Shown here: piece after piece, positions 8,302 to 15,640 of the stretch | Numbering within the stretch: position 1 is the first letter of the stretch | Layout: each line of letters opens with the position of its first letter | Source: Streptomyces camelliae | GTDB lineage: Bacteria; Actinomycetota; Actinomycetes; Streptomycetales; Streptomycetaceae | Assembly (NCBI RefSeq): GCF_027625935.1 | Contig: NZ_CP115300.1 | Span: forward strand, 3,720,001 to 3,784,000 | Direction of reading: 5' to 3' | DNA length: 64,000 nt | Program-made: the position numbers and the translations under genes | Notes under the pieces: generated by a model | The model's database searches: none | Seen by the model: only the letters and a program-made list of their open reading frames with translations | What the model was told of the DNA's origin: nothing

Positions 8302-8343
8302 CGCACGAGTTCAGCTGAGCCAGCCGAGTCAGACGGGAGTCCC

Positions 8344-10647
8344 ATGACCATCGCTCCTTGGCGCGACCCCGCCCTGCCCGCCGACGCCCGCGTGGCCGAC
8401 CTGCTCTCCCGGATGACCCTGGAGGAGAAGGCCGCCCAGCTGTACGGCGTCTGGGTGGGCGCCGCCACGGACGGCGACGGGGTCGCGCCCCTGCAGCGCG
8501 AGATGACCGCCGAGTACGACTGGGACGAGCTGATCACGCGCGGCCTCGGCCAGCTGACCCGCTCCTTCGGCACCGCCCCGGTGGACCCGGCGCTGGGCGC
8601 GCAGGCACTGGCCCGCGCCCAGCGCCGTATCACCGCCGCCGGCCGCTTCGGCATCCCCGCCGTCGCGCACGAGGAGTGCCTGGCCGGGTTCACGGCCTGG
8701 CGCGCGACGGCCTACCCGGTGCCGCTCGCCTGGGGCGCCGCCTTCGACCCGGCCCTGGTTGAGGAGATGGGCCGGCGCATCGGCCACGATCTGCGCGCCT
8801 GTGGCGTCCACCAGGGCCTGGCCCCCGTCCTGGACGTCGTCCGCGACCCGCGCTGGGGACGGGTCGAGGAGACGATCGGCGAGGACCCGTACCTGGTCGG
8901 CACCATCGGCACGGCCTACGTACGCGGCCTGGAGTCGGCCGGGGTCGTCGCCACGCTCAAGCACTTCGCCGGGTACGCGTCCTCGGCCGGCGCCCGGAAC
9001 CTGGCCCCGGTCCGGGCGGGCGTACGGGAGTTCGCGGACATCACCCTGCCGCCGTTCGAGATGGCGCTGCGCGAGGGCGGGGCGCGCTCGGTGATGGCGG
9101 CCTACACCGAGACCGACGGGGTGCCGGTCTCGGCCGACCCGGGCCTGCTCACCGATCTCCTCCGCGACGCCTGGGGGTTCACCGGCACGGTGGTCGCCGA
9201 CTACTTCGGCGTCGGCTTCCTGGAGACCCAGCACCGGGTCGCGGCGGACGAGGCGGAGGCGGCGCACCGGGCGCTGACCGCCGGCATCGACGTCGAGCTG
9301 CCCACCCTGAAGTGCTACGGCACCCCGCTCGTGACCGCCGTACGCGAGGGCCGTGTCCCTCAGGCGCTGGTGGACCGCGCGGCCCGCCGTGTCCTGCTCC
9401 AGAAGTGTGAACTGGGTCTGCTGGACGAGGACTGGCGGCCGGAGCCGGAGGGCCCGGTCGACCTGGACTCGGCGCAGAACCGGGCGCTCGCCCGCCGGCT
9501 GGCCGAGGAGTCGGTGGTCCTGCTGGACAACCCGGACGGCCTGCTGCCGCTGGCCCCCGACACCCGGATCGCGGTGGTCGGCCCCCGCGCGGCGGACGCG
9601 CTGGCGATGCTCGGCTGCTACTCCTTCCCCTCCCACGTCCTCACCCACCACCCCGAGACCCCGCTCGGCATCGAGATCCCGACCCTGCTGGAGTCCCTGC
9701 GGGCCGAACTCCCGGACGCCAAGGTGACGTTCACCGAGGGCTGCGGGGTCTCCGACCCGGACACCGCCGGCTTCGCGGAGGCGGTGGCGCGGACGGCGGA
9801 GGCGGACGTGTGCGTGGCCGTGCTCGGCGACCGGGCGGGCCTGTTCGGGCGGGGCACGTCGGGTGAGGGCTGCGATGCGGAGGACCTCCGGCTCCCCGGC
9901 GTACAGGCCGAGTTGCTGGACCGGCTGGTGGCGACGGGCGTCCCGGTGGTGCTCGTGCTGCTGACCGGCCGGCCGTACGCGCTCGGCCGCTGGCACGGCC
10001 GGCTGGGCGCAGTCGTGCAGGCCTTCTTCCCCGGCGAGGAGGGCGGCCCGGCGGTGGCGGGGGTGCTGTCCGGCCGGGTGAACCCCTCCGGCCGGCTCCC
10101 GGTGAGCGTGCCCCGGGTGCCCGGCGGCCAGCCCTGGACCTACCTCCAGCCGCCGCTGGGCCTGGCCGGCGAGGTCAGCAGCCTGGACCCGACCCCGCTG
10201 TACCCCTTCGGGCACGGCGGCTCGTACACGGCGTTCACCTGGGCGGACGTCCACGCCCCCGAGGCCGGGATCCCCACGGACGGCTCGTACGACCTCTCCG
10301 TCACCGTCCGCAACACCGGGGACCGGGCGGGCGCCGAGGTCGTTCAGCTGTATCTGCACGACCCGGTGGCGAGCGTGACCCGGCCCGACGTACGGCTGAT
10401 CGGCTACCAGCGGGTGGAGCTGGCCCCGGGCGCCTCCCGCCGCCTGACCTTCCGCTTCCACGCCGACCTGTCGTCCTTCACGGACCGCACGGGGGCACGG
10501 GTGGTGGAGCCCGGGGACCTGGAACTGCGGCTGGCCGCGTCGAGCACGGACGTACGGCACACGGCCCGGATCAGGCTGACCGGACCGGTCCGGGCGGTGG
10601 GGACGGATCGGCGGCTGCGCTGCGAGGTCTTCGAACACCTGGATTGA
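8344..10647 (+). CDS. glycoside hydrolase family 3 (BxlA-like beta-xylosidase/beta-glucosidase)
   Basis: A 767-residue enzyme without a signal peptide, so intracellular. The GH3 N-terminal barrel (about 20-330) includes KHF (206-208) and the predicted nucleophile Asp286 in GTVVADYFGV. A GH3 C-terminal domain (about 375-590) and a fibronectin-III-like domain (about 640-750, TVRNTGDRAGAEVVQLYL) follow. Length and layout fit BxlA-type beta-xylosidases that trim imported xylo-oligosaccharides, and the shared operators with the xylanase support this. A beta-glucosidase or arabinofuranosidase activity cannot be excluded. The ATG follows GGGAG by five bases. Confidence 0.9.
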   Translation: MTIAPWRDPALPADARVADLLSRMTLEEKAAQLYGVWVGAATDGDGVAPLQREMTAEYDWDELITRGLGQLTRSFGTAPVDPALGAQALARAQRRITAAGRFGIPAVAHEECLAGFTAWRATAYPVPLAWGAAFDPALVEEMGRRIGHDLRACGVHQGLAPVLDVVRDPRWGRVEETIGEDPYLVGTIGTAYVRGLESAGVVATLKHFAGYASSAGARNLAPVRAGVREFADITLPPFEMALREGGARSVMAAYTETDGVPVSADPGLLTDLLRDAWGFTGTVVADYFGVGFLETQHRVAADEAEAAHRALTAGIDVELPTLKCYGTPLVTAVREGRVPQALVDRAARRVLLQKCELGLLDEDWRPEPEGPVDLDSAQNRALARRLAEESVVLLDNPDGLLPLAPDTRIAVVGPRAADALAMLGCYSFPSHVLTHHPETPLGIEIPTLLESLRAELPDAKVTFTEGCGVSDPDTAGFAEAVARTAEADVCVAVLGDRAGLFGRGTSGEGCDAEDLRLPGVQAELLDRLVATGVPVVLVLLTGRPYALGRWHGRLGAVVQAFFPGEEGGPAVAGVLSGRVNPSGRLPVSVPRVPGGQPWTYLQPPLGLAGEVSSLDPTPLYPFGHGGSYTAFTWADVHAPEAGIPTDGSYDLSVTVRNTGDRAGAEVVQLYLHDPVASVTRPDVRLIGYQRVELAPGASRRLTFRFHADLSSFTDRTGARVVEPGDLELRLAASSTDVRHTARIRLTGPVRAVGTDRRLRCEVFEHLD

Positions 10648-10693
10648 TCCCCCAGCGCGAACACTGGCAAAAAGCAAGCCCTGTGCGGCGCGT

Positions 10694-10711
10694 GTTCAGG
10701 ATGTGTTCAGG
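10694..10711 (+). promoter_or_regulatory. 11-bp-spaced direct repeats (PHO-box-like)
   Basis: GTTCAGG occurs at 10694-10700 and 10705-10711, exactly 11 bp apart, about 50 bp before the next gene. Tandem 11-bp heptamers are the usual binding pattern of OmpR/PhoP-type response regulators; the Streptomyces PhoP unit is GTTCACC, two bases different. The regulator is not in this window. Confidence 0.5.
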
Positions 10712-10759
10712 TTGCTCCTGGGAGGGTCGGGCGCTACCTGACCCCCCACAGGAGCACCC

Positions 10760-11644
10760 TTGACGACGCCTTCGACGACGAAATCCGTGACGACATCCGT
10801 CATGAAGAAGCTGCCCGAGGTCACGCTCGCCTTCTGGATCATGAAGATCGCGGCGACGACCCTCGGTGAGACCGCGGGCGACCTGTTCTCCCAGACCCTC
10901 AAGCTCGGTTACTTCCTCACCACGATCGCCCTGTTCCTGGTGTTCGTGGTGACGCTGGTGATCCAGCTCCGTGCCAAGCGCTACAACCCGTTCTTCTACT
11001 GGACCGTGATCCTGTCGACCTCGATGGCCGGCACCACCATGTCCGACTTCATGAACCGGGACGCGAGCGCCCAGTACCTCGCACCCGGCGCCACGTCACT
11101 CGGCTGGGGCCCGCAGGGCCTGGGCCTCGGCTATCCGGAGGGCGCCGCGATCCTCGTCTCGATCCTGCTGCTGATCTTCCTCGTCTGGAAGCTGAGCGGG
11201 ATGACCTTCCAGATCACCGAGATCGTCACCTTCCGGGGCGAGGCCCTGTTCTGGTCGGCGATCCTGGTCTCCAACACCCTCGGCACCTCGATGGGCGACT
11301 TCCTGTCCGACAGCTCGGGCCTCGGCTACCTGGGCGGCGCGTCCCTGGTGACCGGCCTCCTGCTCGTCCTGGTCGCCCTGATGCGGGTCCCGGCCGTGCC
11401 GAACGTCCTGCTCTTCTGGATCGCCTTCGTGCTGACCCGCCCGCTGGGCGCCACGGCCGGCGACCTCCTGACCAAGCCCGTCGCCAAGGGCGGGCTGAAC
11501 CTGGGTACGGCCGGCTCCTCGGCGGTGCTGCTCGCGGTGCTGTTCGGCCTGATGGCGTACGCGCAGCTGAAGGAACGACGAGCCGCCGCCCCCGAGTTCG
11601 CGGTCGCGGAGGAGGCCCGGCCGCAGCGGGCCGGGCACCGGTAA
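10760..11644 (+). CDS. multi-pass membrane protein with four internal repeats (COG4705-like)
   Basis: A 294-residue integral membrane protein of unknown function. One motif recurs four times, at about 25-44, 79-98, 164-183 and 219-238. Each copy has an aromatic start (FW/FYW), a hydrophobic run, and then a form of T-L-G-x-[TS]-x-G-D-[FL]; copy 2 has SD in place of GD. The Gly/Asp-bearing helices would face each other in a four-fold pseudo-symmetric bundle, a layout suggesting a channel or transporter (inference). The TTG start at 10760 is supported by AGGAG seven bases upstream; the first ATG (14 codons later) has no such site. Two 11-bp-spaced repeats lie upstream, so the gene may answer to a two-component regulator. 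Confidence 0.8.
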   Translation: MTTPSTTKSVTTSVMKKLPEVTLAFWIMKIAATTLGETAGDLFSQTLKLGYFLTTIALFLVFVVTLVIQLRAKRYNPFFYWTVILSTSMAGTTMSDFMNRDASAQYLAPGATSLGWGPQGLGLGYPEGAAILVSILLLIFLVWKLSGMTFQITEIVTFRGEALFWSAILVSNTLGTSMGDFLSDSSGLGYLGGASLVTGLLLVLVALMRVPAVPNVLLFWIAFVLTRPLGATAGDLLTKPVAKGGLNLGTAGSSAVLLAVLFGLMAYAQLKERRAAAPEFAVAEEARPQRAGHR

Positions 11645-11647
11645 CGC

Positions 11648-11681
11648 GAAACCCCGCCCCGGAGAACCGGGGCGGGGTTTC
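11648..11681. terminator. bidirectional terminator hairpin
   Basis: A perfect 15-bp stem (11648-11662 with 11667-11681) closes an AGAA loop. The stem starts with GAAA and ends with TTTC, giving a short U-run in either direction. It serves the membrane-protein gene on the plus strand and the tRNA gene on the minus strand. Confidence 0.9.
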
Positions 11682-11684
11682 TTC

Positions 11685-11757
11685 TGGAGCGCCGGGCAGG
11701 CCTTGCACCTGCATCTCCCCGCAGGAAGCGGGACGTCTTTCCTTGGACCACCAACGC
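11685..11757 (-). tRNA. tRNA-Gly(UCC)-like gene with atypical T-loop
   Basis: On the minus strand 73 bases fold as a cloverleaf with an encoded CCA end. The acceptor stem is GCGTTGG/CCGGCGC (two G-U pairs). The D-arm has a 3-bp GTC/GAC stem and loop CAAGGAAA. The anticodon stem is TCCCG/CGGGG with loop CTTCCTG (anticodon UCC), the variable loop is AGAT, and the T-arm is a perfect 5-bp GCAGG/CCTGC stem. It carries known glycine identity features: G1-C72, C2-G71, U73 and C35C36. The T-loop is TGCAAGG, so position 55 is G instead of the nearly universal U. It has its own promoter and terminator. It may be a dedicated non-translational tRNA or a rarely used decoder. Confidence 0.75.
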
Positions 11758-11812
11758 ACTGCGTCCGAAGCCGTTTTCCGTTGTCCGGGTCCCGGCCGTT
11801 CGCTGTGTGATG

Positions 11813-11842
11813 ATCATAGCGCAGTCCGGCCGGACACCTCAA
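11813..11842 (-). promoter_or_regulatory. promoter of the tRNA-like gene
   Basis: On the minus strand TTGAGG (11842-11837) and TATGAT (11818-11813) are separated by 18 bases, a strong vegetative promoter by Streptomyces standards. It would start a transcript about 50 bases upstream of the tRNA 5' end and supports real expression of the tRNA. Confidence 0.65.
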
Positions 11843-11844
11843 CT

Positions 11845-12102
11845 TCAGCCCTCGGCCACCGTCTCGAACCGCCAGCGGTGCACCGCCCGGGTCACCAACT
11901 CCGGGTCCGGCTCGGGCAGTTCGGGGAGCTCGGCGTCGTACGGGGCGTCCCACCACGTGATGACCAGGACCCGGTCCTGCGGCGCCCGGAAGGTCTCGCG
12001 GCGCAACGGGGCGTCGGCCAGCGGCTGTTCGCGGACCCAGGTGAGCAGTTCCTCGCCCCGGCCCGCCGTCGCGCGGGCCTCCCACATCAGCGCCACGGTC
12101 AT
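11845..12102 (-). CDS. small conserved-looking hypothetical protein
   Basis: An 85-residue cytoplasmic protein starting [20 protein letters not shown] and containing [21 protein letters not shown]. The beginning and the paired strand/helix pattern recall small dimeric alpha-beta-barrel (ABM-like) proteins, but I cannot assign a function. Its ATG overlaps the stop codon of tsaD (ATGA), so it is translationally coupled as the last gene of the tsaE...tsaD leftward run. The stop lies next to the tRNA promoter. Confidence 0.75.
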   Translation of the reverse strand: MTVALMWEARATAGRGEELLTWVREQPLADAPLRRETFRAPQDRVLVITWWDAPYDAELPELPEPDPELVTRAVHRWRFETVAEG

Positions 12103-13187
12103 GAGGAGAGGTTCTCCCCGCTGATCTCGTGCACATGGTCGTGGTTGCCCGGGACATGGGTGTCCGTCACCGGCAGGGATGAGTCGGCCGACAGGTCCCA
12201 GCTGGAGGCGGACCGGTTCCGGGCGACCATCTCGGCGCCGAGGGCGGCCACCATCGCGCCGTTGTCCGTGCACAGCTTGGGGCGCGGGACGCGCAGTTCG
12301 ATGCCCGCGGCCTCGCAGCGGTGCCGGGCCAGTTCCCGCAGCCGGGAGTTCGCGGCCACACCGCCGCCGATCATCAGGTGCTCGACACCCTCGTCCTTGC
12401 AGGCGCGCACCGCCTTGCGGGTCAGCACGTCCACGACGGCCTCCTGGAAGGAGGCGGCCACGTCCCGGACCGGGACCTCCTCGCCGGCCGCGCGCCTGGC
12501 CTCGATCCAGCGGGCCACGGCCGTCTTCAGGCCGGAGAAGGAGAAGTCGTAGGCAGGGTCGCGCGGGCCCGTCAGGCCGCGCGGGAAGGCGATCGCCTCC
12601 GGGTCGCCCTCGCGCGCGTACCGGTCGATGACCGGGCCGCCGGGGAAGCCCAGGTTCAGCACCCGGGCGATCTTGTCGAAGGCCTCGCCGGCCGCGTCGT
12701 CGATGGTCGCGCCCATCGGGCGGACGTCGGAGGTGATGTCCTCGGACAGCAGCAGCGAGGAGTGGCCGCCGGAGACCAGCAGGGCCATCGTCGGCTCGGG
12801 CAGCGGGCCGTGCTCCAGCTGGTCGACGCAGATGTGCGAGGCGAGGTGGTTGACGCCGTACAGCGGCTTGCCGAGGGCGTAGGCGTAAGCCTTGGCCGCC
12901 GAGACGCCGACCAGCAGGGCGCCCGCGAGACCGGGACCGGCGGTGACGGCGATGCCGTCGAGGTCCTTCGCGGAGACGCCCGCCTCCTTCAGGGCGCGGT
13001 CGATGGTGGGGACCATCGCCTCCAGGTGGGCGCGGGAGGCCACCTCGGGGACGACGCCGCCGAAGCGGGCGTGCTCGTCGACGCTGGAGGCGACGGCGTC
13101 CGCCAGCAGGGTGGTGCCGCGGACGATGCCGACGCCGGTCTCGTCACAGGACGTCTCGATGCCGAGGACGAGGGGTTCGTCAGCCAT
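12099..13187 (-). CDS. tsaD: tRNA N6-adenosine threonylcarbamoyltransferase TsaD
   Basis: A 362-residue Kae1/TsaD enzyme that transfers the threonylcarbamoyl group to A37 of ANN-decoding tRNAs (t6A). It starts [17 protein letters not shown]. The metal-binding histidines are in GVNHLASHI (HxxxH), and the nucleotide-binding ASKHA motifs include [13 protein letters not shown] and [15 protein letters not shown]. It works with TsaB and TsaE, both encoded just upstream; TsaC is not in this window. Its start overlaps the end of rimI by 8 bases and its stop overlaps the next ATG, so the group is translationally coupled. Confidence 0.97.
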   Translation of the reverse strand: MADEPLVLGIETSCDETGVGIVRGTTLLADAVASSVDEHARFGGVVPEVASRAHLEAMVPTIDRALKEAGVSAKDLDGIAVTAGPGLAGALLVGVSAAKAYAYALGKPLYGVNHLASHICVDQLEHGPLPEPTMALLVSGGHSSLLLSEDITSDVRPMGATIDDAAGEAFDKIARVLNLGFPGGPVIDRYAREGDPEAIAFPRGLTGPRDPAYDFSFSGLKTAVARWIEARRAAGEEVPVRDVAASFQEAVVDVLTRKAVRACKDEGVEHLMIGGGVAANSRLRELARHRCEAAGIELRVPRPKLCTDNGAMVAALGAEMVARNRSASSWDLSADSSLPVTDTHVPGNHDHVHEISGENLSS

Positions 13188-13728
13188 GGTCCTTCTCTTC
13201 GTTCGTCCGGTCTTCGGTTGTCCGGTCTTCGGTTGTCCGGTCTTCGGTTGTCCGGTCTTCGGTTGTCCGGTCGGTGGTCAGGCGCATCACCAGGGCGTCC
13301 ACGTTGCCCGGCTGGTAGTAGCCGCGCCGGAAGCCGATGGGCTCGAAGCCGAAGCGCTCGTAGAGCTTCTGGGCGGCGATGTTGTCCACCCGGCACTCCA
13401 GCAGCACCTCATGACACTCGAACGCGGTCGCCACCCGCAGCAGCTCGGTCAGCAGCCGCCCGCCGAGCCCGGTGCCCTGGTGGGTGCGGGCGACGGCGAT
13501 GGTCTGCACGTCGCCCTGGTCGCCGGAGGAGGCGAGACCCGCGTACCCGACGATCCGACCCTCCTCCTCCGCGACCAGATAGCGGCGGTTCGCCTCGGCG
13601 CCCCGGGCATGGGCCAGCTCGGACCAGAACATGCCCCGGGACCAGGCGTCCTCGGGGAACAGGTCCTTCTCCAGCTCCAGGACCTGGTCGATGTCCCACC
13701 AGCGCATCTCGCGCAGTCGCACGGTCAC
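13180..13728 (-). CDS. rimI: ribosomal protein alanine N-acetyltransferase RimI
   Basis: A 182-residue GNAT acetyltransferase. The core (about 1-150) includes the acetyl-CoA motif [18 protein letters not shown] and the family-typical [22 protein letters not shown], which supports N-terminal acetylation of ribosomal protein S18 or similar. It lies in the usual tsaB-rimI-tsaD order and overlaps tsaB by four bases. The C-terminus is odd: residues about 150-178 consist of four exact TEDRT units, encoded by a perfect 15-bp minisatellite, so the tail length probably varies between strains and is not catalytic. Confidence 0.93.
   Translation of the reverse strand: MTVRLREMRWWDIDQVLELEKDLFPEDAWSRGMFWSELAHARGAEANRRYLVAEEEGRIVGYAGLASSGDQGDVQTIAVARTHQGTGLGGRLLTELLRVATAFECHEVLLECRVDNIAAQKLYERFGFEPIGFRRGYYQPGNVDALVMRLTTDRTTEDRTTEDRTTEDRTTEDRTNEEKDHG
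13206..13265. repeat. 15-bp minisatellite, four perfect copies
   Basis: TCCGGTCTTCGGTTG is repeated exactly four times in tandem and is followed by a partial fifth copy. It lies within the 3' end of rimI and, being a multiple of three, adds five-residue units without shifting the frame. Confidence 0.95.
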
Positions 13729-14381
13729 TTCGGGGTGACCACCTTGTAGTTCTTGGGGACCTGGGCGTCCGGCCGGCGCAGATACAGCGGCCGCGGTTCC
13801 GCCAGCTCCTCACCGGCCGCCAGCTTCTCCGCGGCCAGCGAGGCGAGGGCGGCGGCGGAGACGTGCTCGGGCTCATGGGCGCTCGGGAACGTGTCCGGGT
13901 AGAGCAGCGCGCCCGCACCGACCGCGGGCAGGCCCGCGACCCGCTCGGCGATGTCGGCCGGCCGGTCCACGGCCGGGCCGGTGAGCCGGGTGCGGGAGTC
14001 GGCGTACGTCGCCCAGTAGACCTCCTTGCGCCGGGCGTCGGTCGCCACGACGAAGGGGCCCTTCTCGATGTCGGCGGCGTAGGCGAGGCCGTCCAGCGTG
14101 CACACGCCGTGCACCGGGACGCCGAGCGCCAGGCCGAAGGTGTCGGCGGTCATCAGGCCGACGCGCAGACCGGTGTACGGGCCGGGCCCGATGCCGACCA
14201 CGATCCCGGTGACGGCGTCCAGCGTGAACCCGGCCTCGGCGAGAACCCGGTCGACGGCCGGCAGCAGCAGCTCTCCGTGCCGGCGCGCGTCCACCTGGCT
14301 CGACGAGGCGATGACGTCCGTGCCGTCGTGCAGCGCGACGGTGACGGCGGGTGTTGCGGTATCCAGAGCGAGCAAGAGCAC
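13725..14381 (-). CDS. tsaB: tRNA t6A synthesis accessory protein TsaB
   Basis: A 218-residue ASKHA-fold protein beginning MLLLALDTATPAVTVAL, with the family motif GIVVGIGPGPYTGLRVGL. TsaB forms the scaffold heterodimer with TsaD in t6A synthesis and lacks catalytic metal ligands. It opens the tsaB-rimI-tsaD-small ORF run, with a four-base overlap to rimI. The upstream region holds a MITE-like insertion, so the promoter must lie within about 20 bp before the start or be supplied by the element. Confidence 0.95.
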   Translation of the reverse strand: MLLLALDTATPAVTVALHDGTDVIASSSQVDARRHGELLLPAVDRVLAEAGFTLDAVTGIVVGIGPGPYTGLRVGLMTADTFGLALGVPVHGVCTLDGLAYAADIEKGPFVVATDARRKEVYWATYADSRTRLTGPAVDRPADIAERVAGLPAVGAGALLYPDTFPSAHEPEHVSAAALASLAAEKLAAGEELAEPRPLYLRRPDAQVPKNYKVVTPK

Positions 14382-14401
14382 GCGAACAGCCTACGGCGCG
14401 A

Positions 14402-14629
14402 TGGGGCCTGTGTCGGAAATCCCGGCGTCCGCCCGAAGGGCGGGCCGCGCGCCCGCCGCGCAGCGGCCGATGTCGCCGTCGGTGCGTGCGATCGCAAGGC
14501 GCCGGAGCGCCTTCGTGGCGGAGCCACGTGGGCGGTTCGGCAACGCCGCGAGCGTGCGTGCCGGGCGTCGCGCGGCTGGGGGCACCTCCCGGCCGAAGGC
14601 TGGGGGAGGGATTTCCGACACAGGCCCCA
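14402..14629. mobile_element. 228-bp MITE-like element with 22-bp terminal inverted repeats
   Basis: Bases 14402-14423 (TGGGGCCTGTGTCGGAAATC then CC) are the exact reverse complement of 14608-14629. The interior is GC-rich, full of short inverted repeats, and has no convincing gene. Size, perfect terminal inverted repeats and lack of coding sequence fit a miniature inverted-repeat transposable element moved in trans by a transposase elsewhere. No clear target-site duplication is visible. Confidence 0.75.
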
Positions 14630-14731
14630 ACCCCCGGGCAGCGCCGTCCGGGGCGTACGGTCACCGGCTGCTACGGTCTGTAGTACGAAGTACGACATAT
14701 GGCGCAAATTCGCGAATCAGAGGTGGCGCAC

Positions 14732-15286
14732 GTGGCAGGGACCAGCTCGGTGATCGTGGCCGGCCTGACCGCGGCGGCCGTCGGCGCCGTCGGCTTCCTC
14801 ACCTACCAGGCCCGGGGCACCGAACCGGCGGGCCCGAGCGGCCGGCCCGGCCCGAGCGCGTCCCCCTCGGCCACCGCGAGCAAGGCACCCCGGGACCGCC
14901 GTCACCCCACGGCCCTGCCGAGCGGCTCCGGCACGGGTGAACGGGTCGTGTACTCGCTGGACGACGACCGGGTCTGGCTGGTCGGCCAGACGGGCGAGGT
15001 GGAGCGCACCTTCAAGGTCGAGCCGGGCACTCTCGACCCGCCGCCCGGCTCGTACTGGGTCACCTCCCGCTCCAACGCGACCACCGGCACGGACGGCACG
15101 CCGATCGAGCATGTCGTGCGGTTCACCGCCGTTGACGGGCTGGCGATCGGGTTCAGCGCGGCGATCGCCGCGCAGGCTTCGGCCGATCCCAAGCTGCGGA
15201 CCGGGGGGATCCGGGAGAAACGGGACGACGGGCTCGCCATGTGGAACTTCGCGACGAGAGGCGTGCGGGTGGTCGTGATCCGCTAG
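14732..15286 (+). CDS. hypothetical membrane-anchored protein
   Basis: A 184-residue protein with one N-terminal hydrophobic segment (SSVIVAGLTAAAVGAVGFLTY). A Pro/Ser/Thr/Ala-rich spacer (about 30-60) follows, then an extracytoplasmic domain with strands such as RVWLVGQTGEVERTFKVEPG and HVVRFTAVDGLAIGFSAA. I do not recognise the domain. Start GTG 14732 has AGAGG eight bases upstream; an ATG at 14699 would add 11 residues but has no ribosome-binding site. It lies alone, just right of the MITE-like element. Confidence 0.7.
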   Translation: MAGTSSVIVAGLTAAAVGAVGFLTYQARGTEPAGPSGRPGPSASPSATASKAPRDRRHPTALPSGSGTGERVVYSLDDDRVWLVGQTGEVERTFKVEPGTLDPPPGSYWVTSRSNATTGTDGTPIEHVVRFTAVDGLAIGFSAAIAAQASADPKLRTGGIREKRDDGLAMWNFATRGVRVVVIR

Positions 15287-15516
15287 GCGGCTTTGCGCTC
15301 CACGGGGTGCCGCGCGGGGTCGTCCGGCGGCTGCGGGTCCGTTGTGGCCGGGCGCGCGCACACGGCGGCAGCCGCATGTTCAGCGCTGCCTCGCGCCCCT
15401 TTCGTCGCCCCTTCGGGGCATTCGAGATCCCTCGGTGGTCTGGAGATCGCGTCCGCAGCCGCGCACGATGCCAGCAGGGCGTGCATGGAGACCCGGGTGG
15501 GAGTGGTCGCGGACAT
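15283..15516 (-). CDS. small ORF behind an iron-box-like palindrome
   Basis: A 77-residue hydrophilic protein with four cysteines, starting MSATTPTRVSMHALLASCAA and ending in a Pro/Asp/Arg-rich tail. The ATG has GGAGG five bases upstream and codon use shows the Streptomyces third-position bias, so it is probably translated. It converges on the previous gene with a four-base overlap. No family is recognised. The upstream palindrome suggests control by an iron-dependent DmdR/IdeR-type repressor. Confidence 0.6.
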   Translation of the reverse strand: MSATTPTRVSMHALLASCAAADAISRPPRDLECPEGATKGARGSAEHAAAAVCARPATTDPQPPDDPARHPVERKAA

Positions 15517-15548
15517 GGACGCCTCCTGAGGTGCGGGGGCGGGCGCAG

Positions 15549-15567
15549 TTAGGTATGCCTAACCACT
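15549..15567. promoter_or_regulatory. DmdR/IdeR iron-box-like site
   Basis: TTAGGTATGCCTAACCACT matches 15 of 19 positions of the iron-box consensus TTAGGTTAGGCTAACCTAA, allowing A/T and G/C equivalence, and contains the arms GTTAGG and CCTAAC (15548-15563). It lies 33 bp upstream of the small ORF's start codon, in promoter position. Confidence 0.6.
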
Positions 15568-15640
15568 AGCTGGATACCATGGGACCACGCCCGGGACGTC
15601 CTGCGCAATATCTTGCCGACGGCCTGTCGGAACCCGAGGT

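Noticed and set aside
8329..10677. 782-codon open frame antisense to the GH3 gene
   Set aside because: Its codon use is the mirror of the GH3 frame; low-complexity Arg/Gly/Val product with no domain. High G+C removes stop codons by chance.
11685..11757. tRNA 3' end as an integration (att) site
   Set aside because: No integrase, no repeated tRNA 3' fragment and no foreign-looking DNA beside it.
13206..13265. Possible CRISPR-like array
   Set aside because: Units are contiguous 15-bp copies with no spacers and lie inside rimI.
12321..14753. 810-codon open frame antisense to tsaD-rimI-tsaB
   Set aside because: Shadow of three well-supported genes; product has no recognisable fold and crosses the MITE-like element.
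15548..15563. Iron-box-like palindrome as control of tsaE
   Set aside because: It lies downstream of the tsaE stop codon; its position fits only the small leftward ORF.
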